A stretch of DNA of 64,000 nt from Ignavibacteria bacterium UBA2360. Lineage in GTDB: Bacteria; Bacteroidota; Ignavibacteria; Tepidaquicellales; OLB5. Every line of letters begins with the position of its first letter. Position 1 is the stretch's first letter. The notes under the pieces are model-generated. The model did no database searches and was not told the origin of the DNA. It saw nothing but the letters and a program-made list of their open reading frames with translations. The stretch spans positions 273,360 to 337,359 of the forward strand of contig DDTQ01000012.1 of the NCBI GenBank assembly GCA_002344125.1. Reading direction: 5' to 3'. A program made the translations under genes and the position numbers. Positions 49,871 to 57,332 of the stretch are shown in pieces.

Positions 49871-49947
49871 TGGCTCCGAAGGTAGGACTTGAACCTACGA
49901 CCCTCTGATTAACAGTCAGATGCTCTAACCAACTGAGCTACTTCGGA
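49871..49947 (-). tRNA. tRNA-Asn (anticodon GTT)
   Basis: The minus strand folds into a full cloverleaf. The acceptor stem is TCCGAAG/CTTCGGA. The D-arm contains AGCTCAGTTGGTTAGAGC. The anticodon stem TCTGA/TCAGA holds the loop CTGTTAA with anticodon GTT. The T-arm is GTAGG-TTCAAGT-CCTAC. The CCA end is encoded (49871-49873). The length of 77 nt with CCA is normal. Confidence 0.98.
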
Positions 49948-50500
49948 ATGTAAATTTTGAAGAATACAAATATATTTAAACTATAAAATAAAATCAATGA
50001 AAATCGTGTTATTTTAGGCTAATATTCATTTTAGGAGGTTAAGAACAACTTATGCATGAAGAGGAAACAAAAATTACCCGCAAATGTAACTATTGATTTA
50101 AGAAATTGAAAAATTGTTACTTGAGAAACATTATTTAACTATCAATAACGGCGAGATCTATTTTGCACTTCTACGGTAAAATACCATTTTCACGGTGCAA
50201 AAAATTGTGATTTCTAAGCGAATTGTAAATTTTTCACCATTATAGACTGGCTTATTTTAGGGATGAAGGTAAGGATTCCGGTAAGGTTTTGAAGTAACTT
50301 TGTATCAATAGAAACAAAACAAATAAAACACGAACAATATAAACAAGATGAGAAGGCACTTTGAAAATAACATTTAAAACTGAGTACCGGGGGTATAATT
50401 ACCCGAAAGTTTAGAAAGTTTTCTTCCCTTATTGTAAAAATCCCCTTGTAAGATTGTACGTAATTATTAACCCGGACGCTCTGTAAAGAAAGGATACAAA
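49948..50500. other. 553-bp AT-rich intergenic region, no gene seen
   Basis: No convincing ORF of any size is present. A strong AGGAGG at 50034-50039 lies 13 nt before an ATG that opens only 14 codons (MHEEETKITRKCNY). A nested inverted repeat at 50161-50202 (TTTTGCAC...GTGCAAAA with an inner GGTAAAATACC) could form a hairpin. A 111-codon minus-strand frame here is unsupported. Confidence 0.4.
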
Positions 50501-50710
50501 TTGAATAAATTACCCTGTACGAAAGTTGAAATGAGATGTAACCATTCACAGGATATGATATGGATCTTTATAGACGGCAAGGTTTGCGCCAACATCAACT
50601 GCGAAAAATATTTTGAGGACGTAATTGAATCTCAGGACACGGAAGTTTTTAGCCAAACTCAAAATTTCAAAAATCATACTGAAAATTACAAAAGAAGAAC
50701 ATTGATATAG
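50501..50710 (+). CDS. Small cysteine-containing protein
   Basis: This is a 69-residue ORF with TTG start at 50501, supported by AAGGA 8-9 nt upstream; an ATG at 50531 would remove the first ten residues. Four cysteines (Cys6, Cys13, Cys29, Cys34) and His14 in the pattern LPCTKVEMRCNHSQ...GKVCANINCEKY could bind a metal. The C-terminal half is hydrophilic. No family is recognised. It lies 98 nt before the receiver-domain gene on the same strand. Confidence 0.5.
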   Translation: MNKLPCTKVEMRCNHSQDMIWIFIDGKVCANINCEKYFEDVIESQDTEVFSQTQNFKNHTENYKRRTLI

Positions 50711-50752
50711 CCGCAAATTAAACAAATATGTTTATGCTTCAACTCCCCCATG

Positions 50753-50778
50753 AATGACCCGTCCAATGACGGGTCGTT
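50753..50778. repeat. Hairpin between the small Cys protein and the receiver gene
   Basis: AATGACCCGTC-CAAT-GACGGGTCGTT, an 11-bp stem with one G-T pair. There is no T-run. It is similar to the hairpin at 42845-42870, so it may be a REP-like repeat. Confidence 0.45.
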
Positions 50779-50808
50779 CAATTTCTAAAGCCCGCAATTT
50801 TACTGAAT

Positions 50809-51204
50809 ATGAAAGAAAACAAATTGAAAGTTATCATTATTGAAGATGAAGGTATATTTGCGCTGGATATGAAATGTAAACTTATTGAGTGGGGATTTGA
50901 TGTAACATATATTGAAGATAACTACTATGATGCAATAGATAGAATAAACCAGAAGATCCCCGACCTGGCCATTACAGATATAAACATCAAAGGCATAATA
51001 GATGGCATTGAAGCAGCAAAATACCTGCGTTATACCTGTAACGTTCCTTCGTTGTTCATTTCTTCAAGGAATGACAGCGAGACGTTTGAAAGAATATCCG
51101 GGCTCAAACCCATAGGCTTCTTATCAAAGCCCCTGAATGATGAGTTGTTTTACGACATCATGCAGCAATTCAAAGATTCCGGAAGTTATCACAGGAAAAG
51201 TTGA
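50809..51204 (+). CDS. Stand-alone response regulator (receiver domain only)
   Basis: This 131-residue protein is a single CheY-like receiver. The acidic pocket is Glu12-Asp13, the phospho-acceptor is Asp57 (DLAITDINI), the switch Ser is in LFISSRND, and Lys107 is in GFLSKPLND. It has no output domain, so it must act by protein contact or as part of a phosphorelay. No kinase gene is adjacent; the only histidine kinase in the window is at 61.9 kb. It is convergent with the LptF/G permease gene. Confidence 0.92.
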   Translation: MKENKLKVIIIEDEGIFALDMKCKLIEWGFDVTYIEDNYYDAIDRINQKIPDLAITDINIKGIIDGIEAAKYLRYTCNVPSLFISSRNDSETFERISGLKPIGFLSKPLNDELFYDIMQQFKDSGSYHRKS

Positions 51205-51235
51205 GTAGAGGATTAATACATCGGGAGGTTTATCA

Positions 51236-52339
51236 TTAATAATTCTTAAAGTACAAATTGATCATTCCAAATCCGGCAAAGGCGATGTTTGCAAGCCATG
51301 CTGTGAGCAGAGGATCAAGATCGCCGTTGTAGCCAAAGGATTGCGAGATCTTTATGAACCCGAGATATATAAAGCTCACCAAAATGCTTATGCCGAATTG
51401 CAGCGCAAGTCCGCGGCGGCGCTTCGTGCCGGTCGAAATTGAAATACCGAAGATTACTATTATCAGGCTCGCGAAAGAAAACGATATCTTTGAATAAAAA
51501 TCCACCATCTGCCGGTCAGTATCCTGCCCGCCTTTTTTCAAACTCACAATAAATTCTTCAAGCTCTCCATAATTCATTTCATCAGGTTTTAACTGCCTGC
51601 GTGTAATTTGGTGCGGCACAAGGTTCAGTTTGTTGAGTCCCGTAATTTCACCAACCGGAATTTCAGCGTAATTCGTTAAAACTTCTACGCTGTCAGTAAA
51701 ATCACGCTCCGCCGCATTATACATAACCCATTTGCCGCCATCCCATTTCATTTGTTCTGAATCAACACGCTTAATAAGTTTTGTTAATGTATCGGGGTTA
51801 TAAAGCTGGATAGATACCCTTAATGCTGTCATATCGGTTTCACGGAATTGATCTATCAGCACCAGCTGGTTTTTGGAATCCTGGAAGTAAAGCTTATTTA
51901 AGCCCACAGTAATTTTGTTTTTACCAAGGTAATTGCGTTCTATAAAGAATTTCTGTTTGTTGGCCTCGGGTACAACCCAATTATTGAAGTAAAGCGATAT
52001 TGATGTAACCAGCATTCCCATCGCAAGGAAAGGCATCATAAATCTAACCAGGCTTATTCCCGCATTCTTAACGGCAACGGTTTCGTTGTAGTTAACCATT
52101 CTGCCTGCCGTAAAAAGCGTTGCCAGCAGCACGGCAATTGGCGTTATCAGCCTGATTATCTCAGGGATGAAATACAAATAATAATTCAATATCATCCCGA
52201 AATTCAGTTTGTTATCTATGAACTTATCCAGATTTTCGAAAAGGTCAACCAGTATAAAAATGAGTATAAAACACAAAAGGGCAAACAGGAAATTTTTTAC
52301 AAACTGAAAAATTATATATCTGTCAATTTGTTTTATCAA
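51236..52339 (-). CDS. LptF/LptG family permease (YjgP/YjgQ)
   Basis: This 367-residue inner-membrane protein has about six membrane helices: three N-terminal (DRYIIFQFVKNFLFALLCFILIFI, about 50-75, about 95-118) and three C-terminal (from about 275). A periplasmic beta-jellyroll lies between. This is the layout of the LPS transport permease, which with LptB extracts lipopolysaccharide. The start is a TTG at 52339 because no ATG precedes the conserved IDRYIIFQF segment. LptF versus LptG cannot be decided. The OMP gene upstream is 34 nt away. Confidence 0.9.
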   Translation of the reverse strand: MIKQIDRYIIFQFVKNFLFALLCFILIFILVDLFENLDKFIDNKLNFGMILNYYLYFIPEIIRLITPIAVLLATLFTAGRMVNYNETVAVKNAGISLVRFMMPFLAMGMLVTSISLYFNNWVVPEANKQKFFIERNYLGKNKITVGLNKLYFQDSKNQLVLIDQFRETDMTALRVSIQLYNPDTLTKLIKRVDSEQMKWDGGKWVMYNAAERDFTDSVEVLTNYAEIPVGEITGLNKLNLVPHQITRRQLKPDEMNYGELEEFIVSLKKGGQDTDRQMVDFYSKISFSFASLIIVIFGISISTGTKRRRGLALQFGISILVSFIYLGFIKISQSFGYNGDLDPLLTAWLANIAFAGFGMINLYFKNY

Positions 52340-52373
52340 CCTGTTTGCCCGGTTTAAACTGCTTTAAAAAAAA

Positions 52374-53270
52374 TTATTTCTTTTTTGTGGTCTTGCCTGT
52401 GGTTTTAGGCTTATCTAAATATATATTCGCGGCAAGATAGATAGTACCCCAGTTGATCTGCTTCTGTTTGCTTATAACTTGTCTCCTTAATCCATTCAAA
52501 ACGGGACCATAAATGGCCGAGAAAAATGTACCTTCTTCATCGTTTAATGATCCATTTGTTTTACCCCATACTATTGCATCAGGTATTCCACTATTGGTAT
52601 TTTTGAGAAGCAAATTACCCAGATCGTATTTAACACCTAATGCCAAGCCGAATTGTTTAGAAATTTGGAATTCAACTCCCGCATCAAAATTTACACCAAT
52701 TCTAAAATCAGAAAAGCTTGTATTTACGCTATCTAAATTGTTTTCAGTGCTTGTCAATTTCCCATTGAATAAGTTAAAAGACATGTTTGCGCCGAAATAT
52801 GGACTCACTTTTTTGGTAAAAGCGGTTGGAGCTAACTCAAAACCAAGACCAAATGAAAATGAGTTAAATGTGTATGAATAATTGATCGGTGAAGGGACTG
52901 TATCAATTTGACCTCCTATTAACTGTACCGGTATACCAATCATTCCACTCTTGGTTGGCTCAAAAGTATTGAACGTATTAAAGGCGGCAAATAGTACTCC
53001 CCTTGTTACAGAATATTTGTCAAAATTAAACTTTGCTTTTCCGAAAAATGTAAGGCCAGTTTTCATTGCATAGTTGTTGGTCATAAAGGATGTATCTATA
53101 GTTAACATTGAATATCCGTTGAGCATTTCATTTGCGTAATAGGTGCCTTTTGATGTATTCCCAAAAGGTTCTACTATACCTATACCGACCTGCAGAATAG
53201 TCTTATCAAACTGTGAATAAGATACAGATGTAAAAAGTAAAACAAGCAATAAGTATTTCAGTAATTTCAT
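52374..53270 (-). CDS. Outer-membrane beta-barrel protein
   Basis: This 298-residue protein has a signal peptide at 1-19 (LLKYLLLVLLFTSVSYSQ) and about eight to twelve alternating amphipathic strands. These include FGKAKFNFDKYSVTRGVLFAAF, FSFGLGFELAP and VGVNFDAGVEFQ-type segments. It is related to the four OMPs that follow upstream but more diverged, without the shared GGY...P..DLKG N-terminal motif. The C-terminal end is a lysine-rich tail (TTGKTTKKK), not the usual terminal aromatic. No ligand can be proposed. Confidence 0.78.
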   Translation of the reverse strand: MKLLKYLLLVLLFTSVSYSQFDKTILQVGIGIVEPFGNTSKGTYYANEMLNGYSMLTIDTSFMTNNYAMKTGLTFFGKAKFNFDKYSVTRGVLFAAFNTFNTFEPTKSGMIGIPVQLIGGQIDTVPSPINYSYTFNSFSFGLGFELAPTAFTKKVSPYFGANMSFNLFNGKLTSTENNLDSVNTSFSDFRIGVNFDAGVEFQISKQFGLALGVKYDLGNLLLKNTNSGIPDAIVWGKTNGSLNDEEGTFFSAIYGPVLNGLRRQVISKQKQINWGTIYLAANIYLDKPKTTGKTTKKK

Positions 53271-53296
53271 ATTGTTTTATTTATTTATTGTGAATT

Positions 53297-54037
53297 TTAT
53301 CTTCCAAAGTAGAATGAAAGGCCGCCGTACAAATGCAGGTACTGAATGTTCTTGGCAGGGTATGTTGCCCCGTTGTTTTCGTGTTCTGCATCTCCAAGGT
53401 TATATTGAGTTCCAAAATCCGGTTCATAAGATTTACCCACCAGGTTTGCAAACGCGTACTTTCCGCCCAGCACAATGCCGATGTTGTTGTGAACAACAAT
53501 ATCCAGTCCCGCTGCAAGCTGCAGTCCAATCCTCATAGTGGAATTCATTGAAAAGTCTTTTGTTTCCGTGGGATATATAATGGTCAGTTTCCCGCCAATT
53601 ACGTTCAGCATTGCTTCAGCACCAATAAACGGATTTAACTTTGATTTTTTGGTGGCAAAATTATACTCCGCTCCCAGAACAATTGCAAGATGGCTTTGTG
53701 TCAGCGAAATATCAGCCGCCCCGGTATTATCGTCGTAAATCTTGCTGTTGCTGAATACGTCAAATCCTATACCTCCTGTTATCTGAACAGGACTTTTCCG
53801 CTTAACAGGGAATTTTACATATATACCGTAATTTATACCCGACTTCATGAAATATGTATTGGTATCCGGATTTCCGTTGCCTGTCCATGTATCAAAGGTG
53901 TTCCCGAATTCACCTTTAAGGTCTCCCATTGGAATAGAATACCCGCCATAGAACTGTACCGTACCGGTTGGCTGTGAAAGAGCCTTTTCACCCAAAAATA
54001 CAAACGTAATTACTAATGCCGCGAGTATATATTTCAT
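53297..54037 (-). CDS. Outer-membrane beta-barrel protein, paralog family
   Basis: This 246-residue protein has a signal peptide at 1-22 and the family motif VQFYGGYSIPMGDLKGEFG right after it. Alternating strands follow (LAIVLGAEYNFATKKSKLNPFIGAEAMLN), then IGIVLGGKYAFANLVGK and the closing LYGGLSFYFGR. Three more members (54234, 55166, 56353) share all these blocks. It is probably an eight-stranded barrel of the OmpA/OmpX size class. The function is unknown. A 26-nt gap separates it from the previous OMP gene. Confidence 0.8.
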   Translation of the reverse strand: MKYILAALVITFVFLGEKALSQPTGTVQFYGGYSIPMGDLKGEFGNTFDTWTGNGNPDTNTYFMKSGINYGIYVKFPVKRKSPVQITGGIGFDVFSNSKIYDDNTGAADISLTQSHLAIVLGAEYNFATKKSKLNPFIGAEAMLNVIGGKLTIIYPTETKDFSMNSTMRIGLQLAAGLDIVVHNNIGIVLGGKYAFANLVGKSYEPDFGTQYNLGDAEHENNGATYPAKNIQYLHLYGGLSFYFGR

Positions 54038-54159
54038 TTATCTTGCTGTTCTATTGTTTTTTTACTGAATATGATGTTTCGAGGTTCCGCTAATTACAAA
54101 TATTTACAAAGTTACTCGTAAAAATTTTAAAAAAATATCTAAAAAGAATCCATCTAATC

Positions 54160-54204
54160 CATAAAAAAAGCTTATTTCATTATACTAATATATTGAAATA
54201 AGCT
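54160..54204 (-). terminator. Rho-independent terminator of the OMP gene at 54234
   Basis: AGCTTATTTCA pairs perfectly with TGAAATAAGCT around a 14-nt loop. A T-run follows on the minus strand. Confidence 0.85.
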
Positions 54205-54233
54205 CTTAAAAACTGAAAAAAATTGTAAAATTT

Positions 54234-55010
54234 CTACTTCAGAGGGCGCCCAAAATAGAACGAAACTCCCGCGTAAAATTGCAGGTAGTTCAGAGTTTTT
54301 GCGGGATTACTGCTGTTTTCCTCGTCATTTAAGCCCAACTCCCTGAAACTGCTGGTTCCTGTTTCTTCGTCATCGGTCAATGTATTTACCGTAGTATTCT
54401 GGATCTCTGTTTTTTTGCCGATGAGGTTTGTCAACGCGTACTTTACACCAATAACAGCGCCAATACTGCTGTTCAATTTGATATCAACACCGCCATTGGC
54501 TATTACTCCAATGCGCGATTCACTCTTACGCTGAATGGTGAAAGTAGAATCACCGGAGGCTTCTATCTTTCCGCTGTAGAAATTCATTGCCAGATCCAGC
54601 CCAATAAACGGATTGAATTTCTTTTTTGGGAAGAAACCGTATTCCGCGCCGGCGGAAATGGTGAATATATTAACTTTGTTCTTGTAAGTTAGTGTGGCGT
54701 TTGTTCGCTGGTAATCTTTTGATCCTGAAAAAGAATTGTAATTGAAGCCGGCGGTAATTCTCGCTTTGCCCAGTGTATCAACAGCATACTTGCCTATAGC
54801 GCCTATATTGAATCCGCCTGATGTTAACAGCGTGCCGGATTTATCGAAGTTAAGCAGGTTTGTTCCCATAGTATCCGGGTAGCTGCCCTTCAGATCAGCG
54901 ACAGGCATAGTGTAGCCGCCAAAAACCGTTAAATTAAGCTTAGTTTGAGATGTCAAAGATGCGGAACAGATCAGAAACAGGGCTGATAATAAAAGTATTC
55001 TGGATTTCAT
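54234..55010 (-). CDS. Outer-membrane beta-barrel protein, paralog family
   Basis: This 258-residue barrel of the same family has a signal peptide at 1-21 (ILLLSALFLICSASLTSQ), then LTVFGGYTMPVADLKGSYP, IFTISAGAEYGFFPKKKFNPFIGLDLAMNF, and SSIGAVIGVKYALTNLIGKK. It closes with YLQFYAGVSFYFGRPLK. A Thr/Glu-rich insertion near 205-230 (NTVNTLTDDEETGTSS) differs between the paralogs and is likely an external loop. It has its own terminator. Confidence 0.8.
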   Translation of the reverse strand: MKSRILLLSALFLICSASLTSQTKLNLTVFGGYTMPVADLKGSYPDTMGTNLLNFDKSGTLLTSGGFNIGAIGKYAVDTLGKARITAGFNYNSFSGSKDYQRTNATLTYKNKVNIFTISAGAEYGFFPKKKFNPFIGLDLAMNFYSGKIEASGDSTFTIQRKSESRIGVIANGGVDIKLNSSIGAVIGVKYALTNLIGKKTEIQNTTVNTLTDDEETGTSSFRELGLNDEENSSNPAKTLNYLQFYAGVSFYFGRPLK

Positions 55011-55098
55011 TGTATCAAATTTGGTTACAAATGTGTTCGTTGCTTAATAAAGTTAATAAATTAAATCAGATTTTACAATTGTATTATTGAATATTATT

Positions 55099-55138
55099 AA
55101 ACAAAAAGCGGCAGGTATGTAAAGATACCTCAGCCGCC
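55099..55138 (-). terminator. Rho-independent terminator of the OMP gene at 55166
   Basis: On the minus strand GGCGGC-GAGGTAT pairs with ATACCT-GCCGC around CTTTAC, followed by TTTTTG. The stem has one bulge. Confidence 0.85.
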
Positions 55139-55165
55139 TTAATAAATTATTGTGATACAGTACTA

Positions 55166-55915
55166 TCAGTACCGGGGTTTTTTCTGCTGGTTAAAATAAA
55201 ATGTTACACCAAGGTATAACTGAAAGTACATGATATTTTTGGCTTTCAATGACCCGTTTTCTTTATCATTCAGGTTATACTCGCCTGCTGATGATGTAGC
55301 GATATACTCTTTGCCTATCAGGTTTGCAAAGTGATACTTTGCGCCGAAAACCGCGCCTATGCTTTTGTTGAATGCGACATCAACGCCGCCGCCAACAGCA
55401 AGCCCGAAGCGGGATGCTGATTTGAGGTTTGTTGTTGTTGTACCCGGATCGTTGTGATCGGCGGTGGTAGGTATTGTTACGGTTTCTTCTGATTTCCCGC
55501 TTAAGAAATTTCCGGTCAGGTCTAACCCTACAAACGGCGCGGTTTTTTCGCGGGGAGTAAATGAATACTCCGCGCCAAGATTGGCGGAAATAATACCCAT
55601 AGTTGTGTGTAAACGCACATCGTTGGTATGAGAATATGTCTCTTCGCCTGAAAACTTGTTATAGCTTCCGCCAAATGTCACTCTTACTCTGCCCTTTTTA
55701 TCCAGCGCGTACTTTCCGCTCAAGCCTAAATTATATCCTGTTTTCACGAAGTAGGATTCGCCCAGCTCGCTGTTAACGGAATCAATGGTGCCTTTTAGCG
55801 GGGGAAGGGGAAGGTTGTAACCGCCGGTTACGGCTATTACAAGCCGCGGCTGAGCCGCTATACTGCCTGTTAACGTTAATATTGCTGCGAGCAGCGTAAA
55901 TAATACTTTTTTCAT
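55166..55915 (-). CDS. Outer-membrane beta-barrel protein, paralog family
   Basis: This 249-residue family member has a signal peptide at 1-21 (VLFTLLAAILTLTGSIAAQ), then IAVTGGYNLPLPPLKGTID and SANLGAEYSFTPREKTAPFVGLDLTGNF. It continues with GLAVGGGVDVAFNKSIGAVFGAKYHFANLIGKEY and closes with YFQLYLGVTFYFNQQKKPRY. It is closest to the paralog at 56353 in the N- and C-terminal blocks. Ligand unknown. It lies 67 nt downstream of the HMA protein gene on the same strand. Confidence 0.8.
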   Translation of the reverse strand: MKKVLFTLLAAILTLTGSIAAQPRLVIAVTGGYNLPLPPLKGTIDSVNSELGESYFVKTGYNLGLSGKYALDKKGRVRVTFGGSYNKFSGEETYSHTNDVRLHTTMGIISANLGAEYSFTPREKTAPFVGLDLTGNFLSGKSEETVTIPTTADHNDPGTTTTNLKSASRFGLAVGGGVDVAFNKSIGAVFGAKYHFANLIGKEYIATSSAGEYNLNDKENGSLKAKNIMYFQLYLGVTFYFNQQKKPRY

Positions 55916-55982
55916 TTGGTTTTTCCCGGATTTATTTATTTGGTTCTTTCATTAAAGATCATTCAATGCAAAATGAAACTGT

Positions 55983-56270
55983 TTACCCTTCGCTCAATTT
56001 ATAACCCGCATTTACAATTGCGGCTTTAAGCTGTTCAAGTGTTACTTTTTTATCATCGTATTTAACTGTCACTATCTTTTTAACGTGATCGGCCTTTACT
56101 GATTTAACTCCGTCAAGCTTCTGCAGTTCGGTATTCAGTGTCTCTTCGCAGCCTGAGCAGTGCATACCGTATGTTGGTATAACCGTTGTTTTTAGTTTTC
56201 CGGTTTCAGCATTGCCCGCAAAGAGTGTAATTGCTCCAAAAAAGGCTAATAATATAGTTATTGTTTTCAT
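55983..56270 (-). CDS. Periplasmic HMA-domain metal-binding protein (MerP/CopZ-like)
   Basis: This 95-residue exported protein has a signal peptide at 1-18 (ITILLAFFGAITLFAG) and one heavy-metal-associated domain with GMHCSGCEETL. The two cysteines bind a soft metal ion such as copper(I). Its ferredoxin-like fold continues with VKSVKADHVKKIVTVKYDD. It lies among the OMP genes, about 1 kb from copA on the same strand, which supports a role in periplasmic copper capture. A role in mercury is possible but no mer genes are present. Confidence 0.88.
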   Translation of the reverse strand: MKTITILLAFFGAITLFAGNAETGKLKTTVIPTYGMHCSGCEETLNTELQKLDGVKSVKADHVKKIVTVKYDDKKVTLEQLKAAIVNAGYKLSEG

Positions 56271-56300
56271 AGTACTGCAAAAATCCTTAAAATTTAAATA

Positions 56301-56330
56301 ATAAAAAAGGGAGTCTGTTAGGACTCCCTT
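56301..56330 (-). terminator. Rho-independent terminator of the OMP gene at 56353
   Basis: AAGGGAGTC and GACTCCCTT form a 9-bp stem; the minus strand continues with TTTTTTATT. It separates this OMP gene from the HMA gene. Confidence 0.88.
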
Positions 56331-56352
56331 CTGAAACTAAATTCAGGTTTAC

Positions 56353-57096
56353 TTATTTTTTCATTTTCTTTGGTTCATTGAAGAAGAATGAAACACCTGC
56401 ATACATCTGTATGTATGAGATATTCTTTGCACTAACAGTTGCGCCATTCATTGTATGTTCTTTATCATCCAAAGCAAATTCTGTGGATCCTAAACCTGTA
56501 GAATCGTAAGCTTTACCGAGTAAGTTTGCCAAATGATATTTAACACCCACAATTGCGCCTACAGATTTACCCAATTTGAAGTCAAGACCGCCACCAACGG
56601 CAACACCAAATCTTGAAGCTGATTTAAGTGTTCTTTTAGTTGTAGTTCCAAAGGATGTTGCTTCAGCATCTCCACTAAAGAAATGACCGGTAAATTCAGC
56701 ACCTAAGAATGGCTGTGTTTTTCCTTTTGGCATAAAATTATATTCTACACCAAGTCCAAAATTAAAAGCGTTTAGTTTGCCTTTAACATTTGTAACACCT
56801 AATGCTGTTGATGAATCCGCGCTGTTTGAAAACATCTGGTAACCTAAACCTAATGTAATACCAACATTTCTTTTTTTACCAAGATAGTATTTAGCGTCTG
56901 CTCCAAAACCAAAACCCTGCTTCATCATGTATGTATTTGAATCAGCTGCTGTATTTAAATCACCTTTTAAATCAGGTAACGGAAGGTTATAACCACCGGT
57001 TACGTGAACTTTGATCTGAGGTTGTGAAAAAGTAGTACTGTTATTTAAACTTAAAAAAGCTGCTAATATTACAAATAATGCAACTAATTTTTTCAA
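56353..57096 (-). CDS. Outer-membrane beta-barrel protein, paralog family
   Basis: This 247-residue family member has a signal peptide at 1-24, then VHVTGGYNLPLPDLKGDLN, FNFGLGVEYNFMPKGKTQPFLGAEFTGHF and FGVAVGGGLDFKLGKSVGAIVGVKYHLANLLGK, with the closing IQMYAGVSFFFNEPKKMKK. AT-rich codons set it slightly apart from its paralogs. It is the most upstream of the five OMP genes. The 236-bp gap before it, after copA, should hold its promoter. Confidence 0.8.
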   Translation of the reverse strand: MKKLVALFVILAAFLSLNNSTTFSQPQIKVHVTGGYNLPLPDLKGDLNTAADSNTYMMKQGFGFGADAKYYLGKKRNVGITLGLGYQMFSNSADSSTALGVTNVKGKLNAFNFGLGVEYNFMPKGKTQPFLGAEFTGHFFSGDAEATSFGTTTKRTLKSASRFGVAVGGGLDFKLGKSVGAIVGVKYHLANLLGKAYDSTGLGSTEFALDDKEHTMNGATVSAKNISYIQMYAGVSFFFNEPKKMKK

Positions 57097-57332
57097 TTTA
57101 TTATTCTCCTTTAAATATTTATAAATGTGATACGATTCAGATTTTCATTAATATGTTATTTCGGTAATTACAGATAAACAACTATTTTAGTGTCTCTTTG
57201 GCCCGGCAAGCCTTTTTAAGCCATTTTCTCCTATTTTAATTTCTATATCTGTAACCGATAACGTAAATATAAACAAGTTTTAGTTCATATTGTTCCCTAA
57301 AATTTGTATACAATTGTAAATATAGCTATAAA

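Noticed and set aside
50052..50096. 14-codon ORF behind an AGGAGG site
   Set aside because: Spacing of 13 nt is long, the peptide is very short, and no terminator or conserved context supports it.
50214..50549. Minus-strand ORF of 111 residues
   Set aside because: AT-rich region with unusual Cys/Ser/Phe composition, no ribosome site, and overlap with the better supported plus-strand small gene at 50501.
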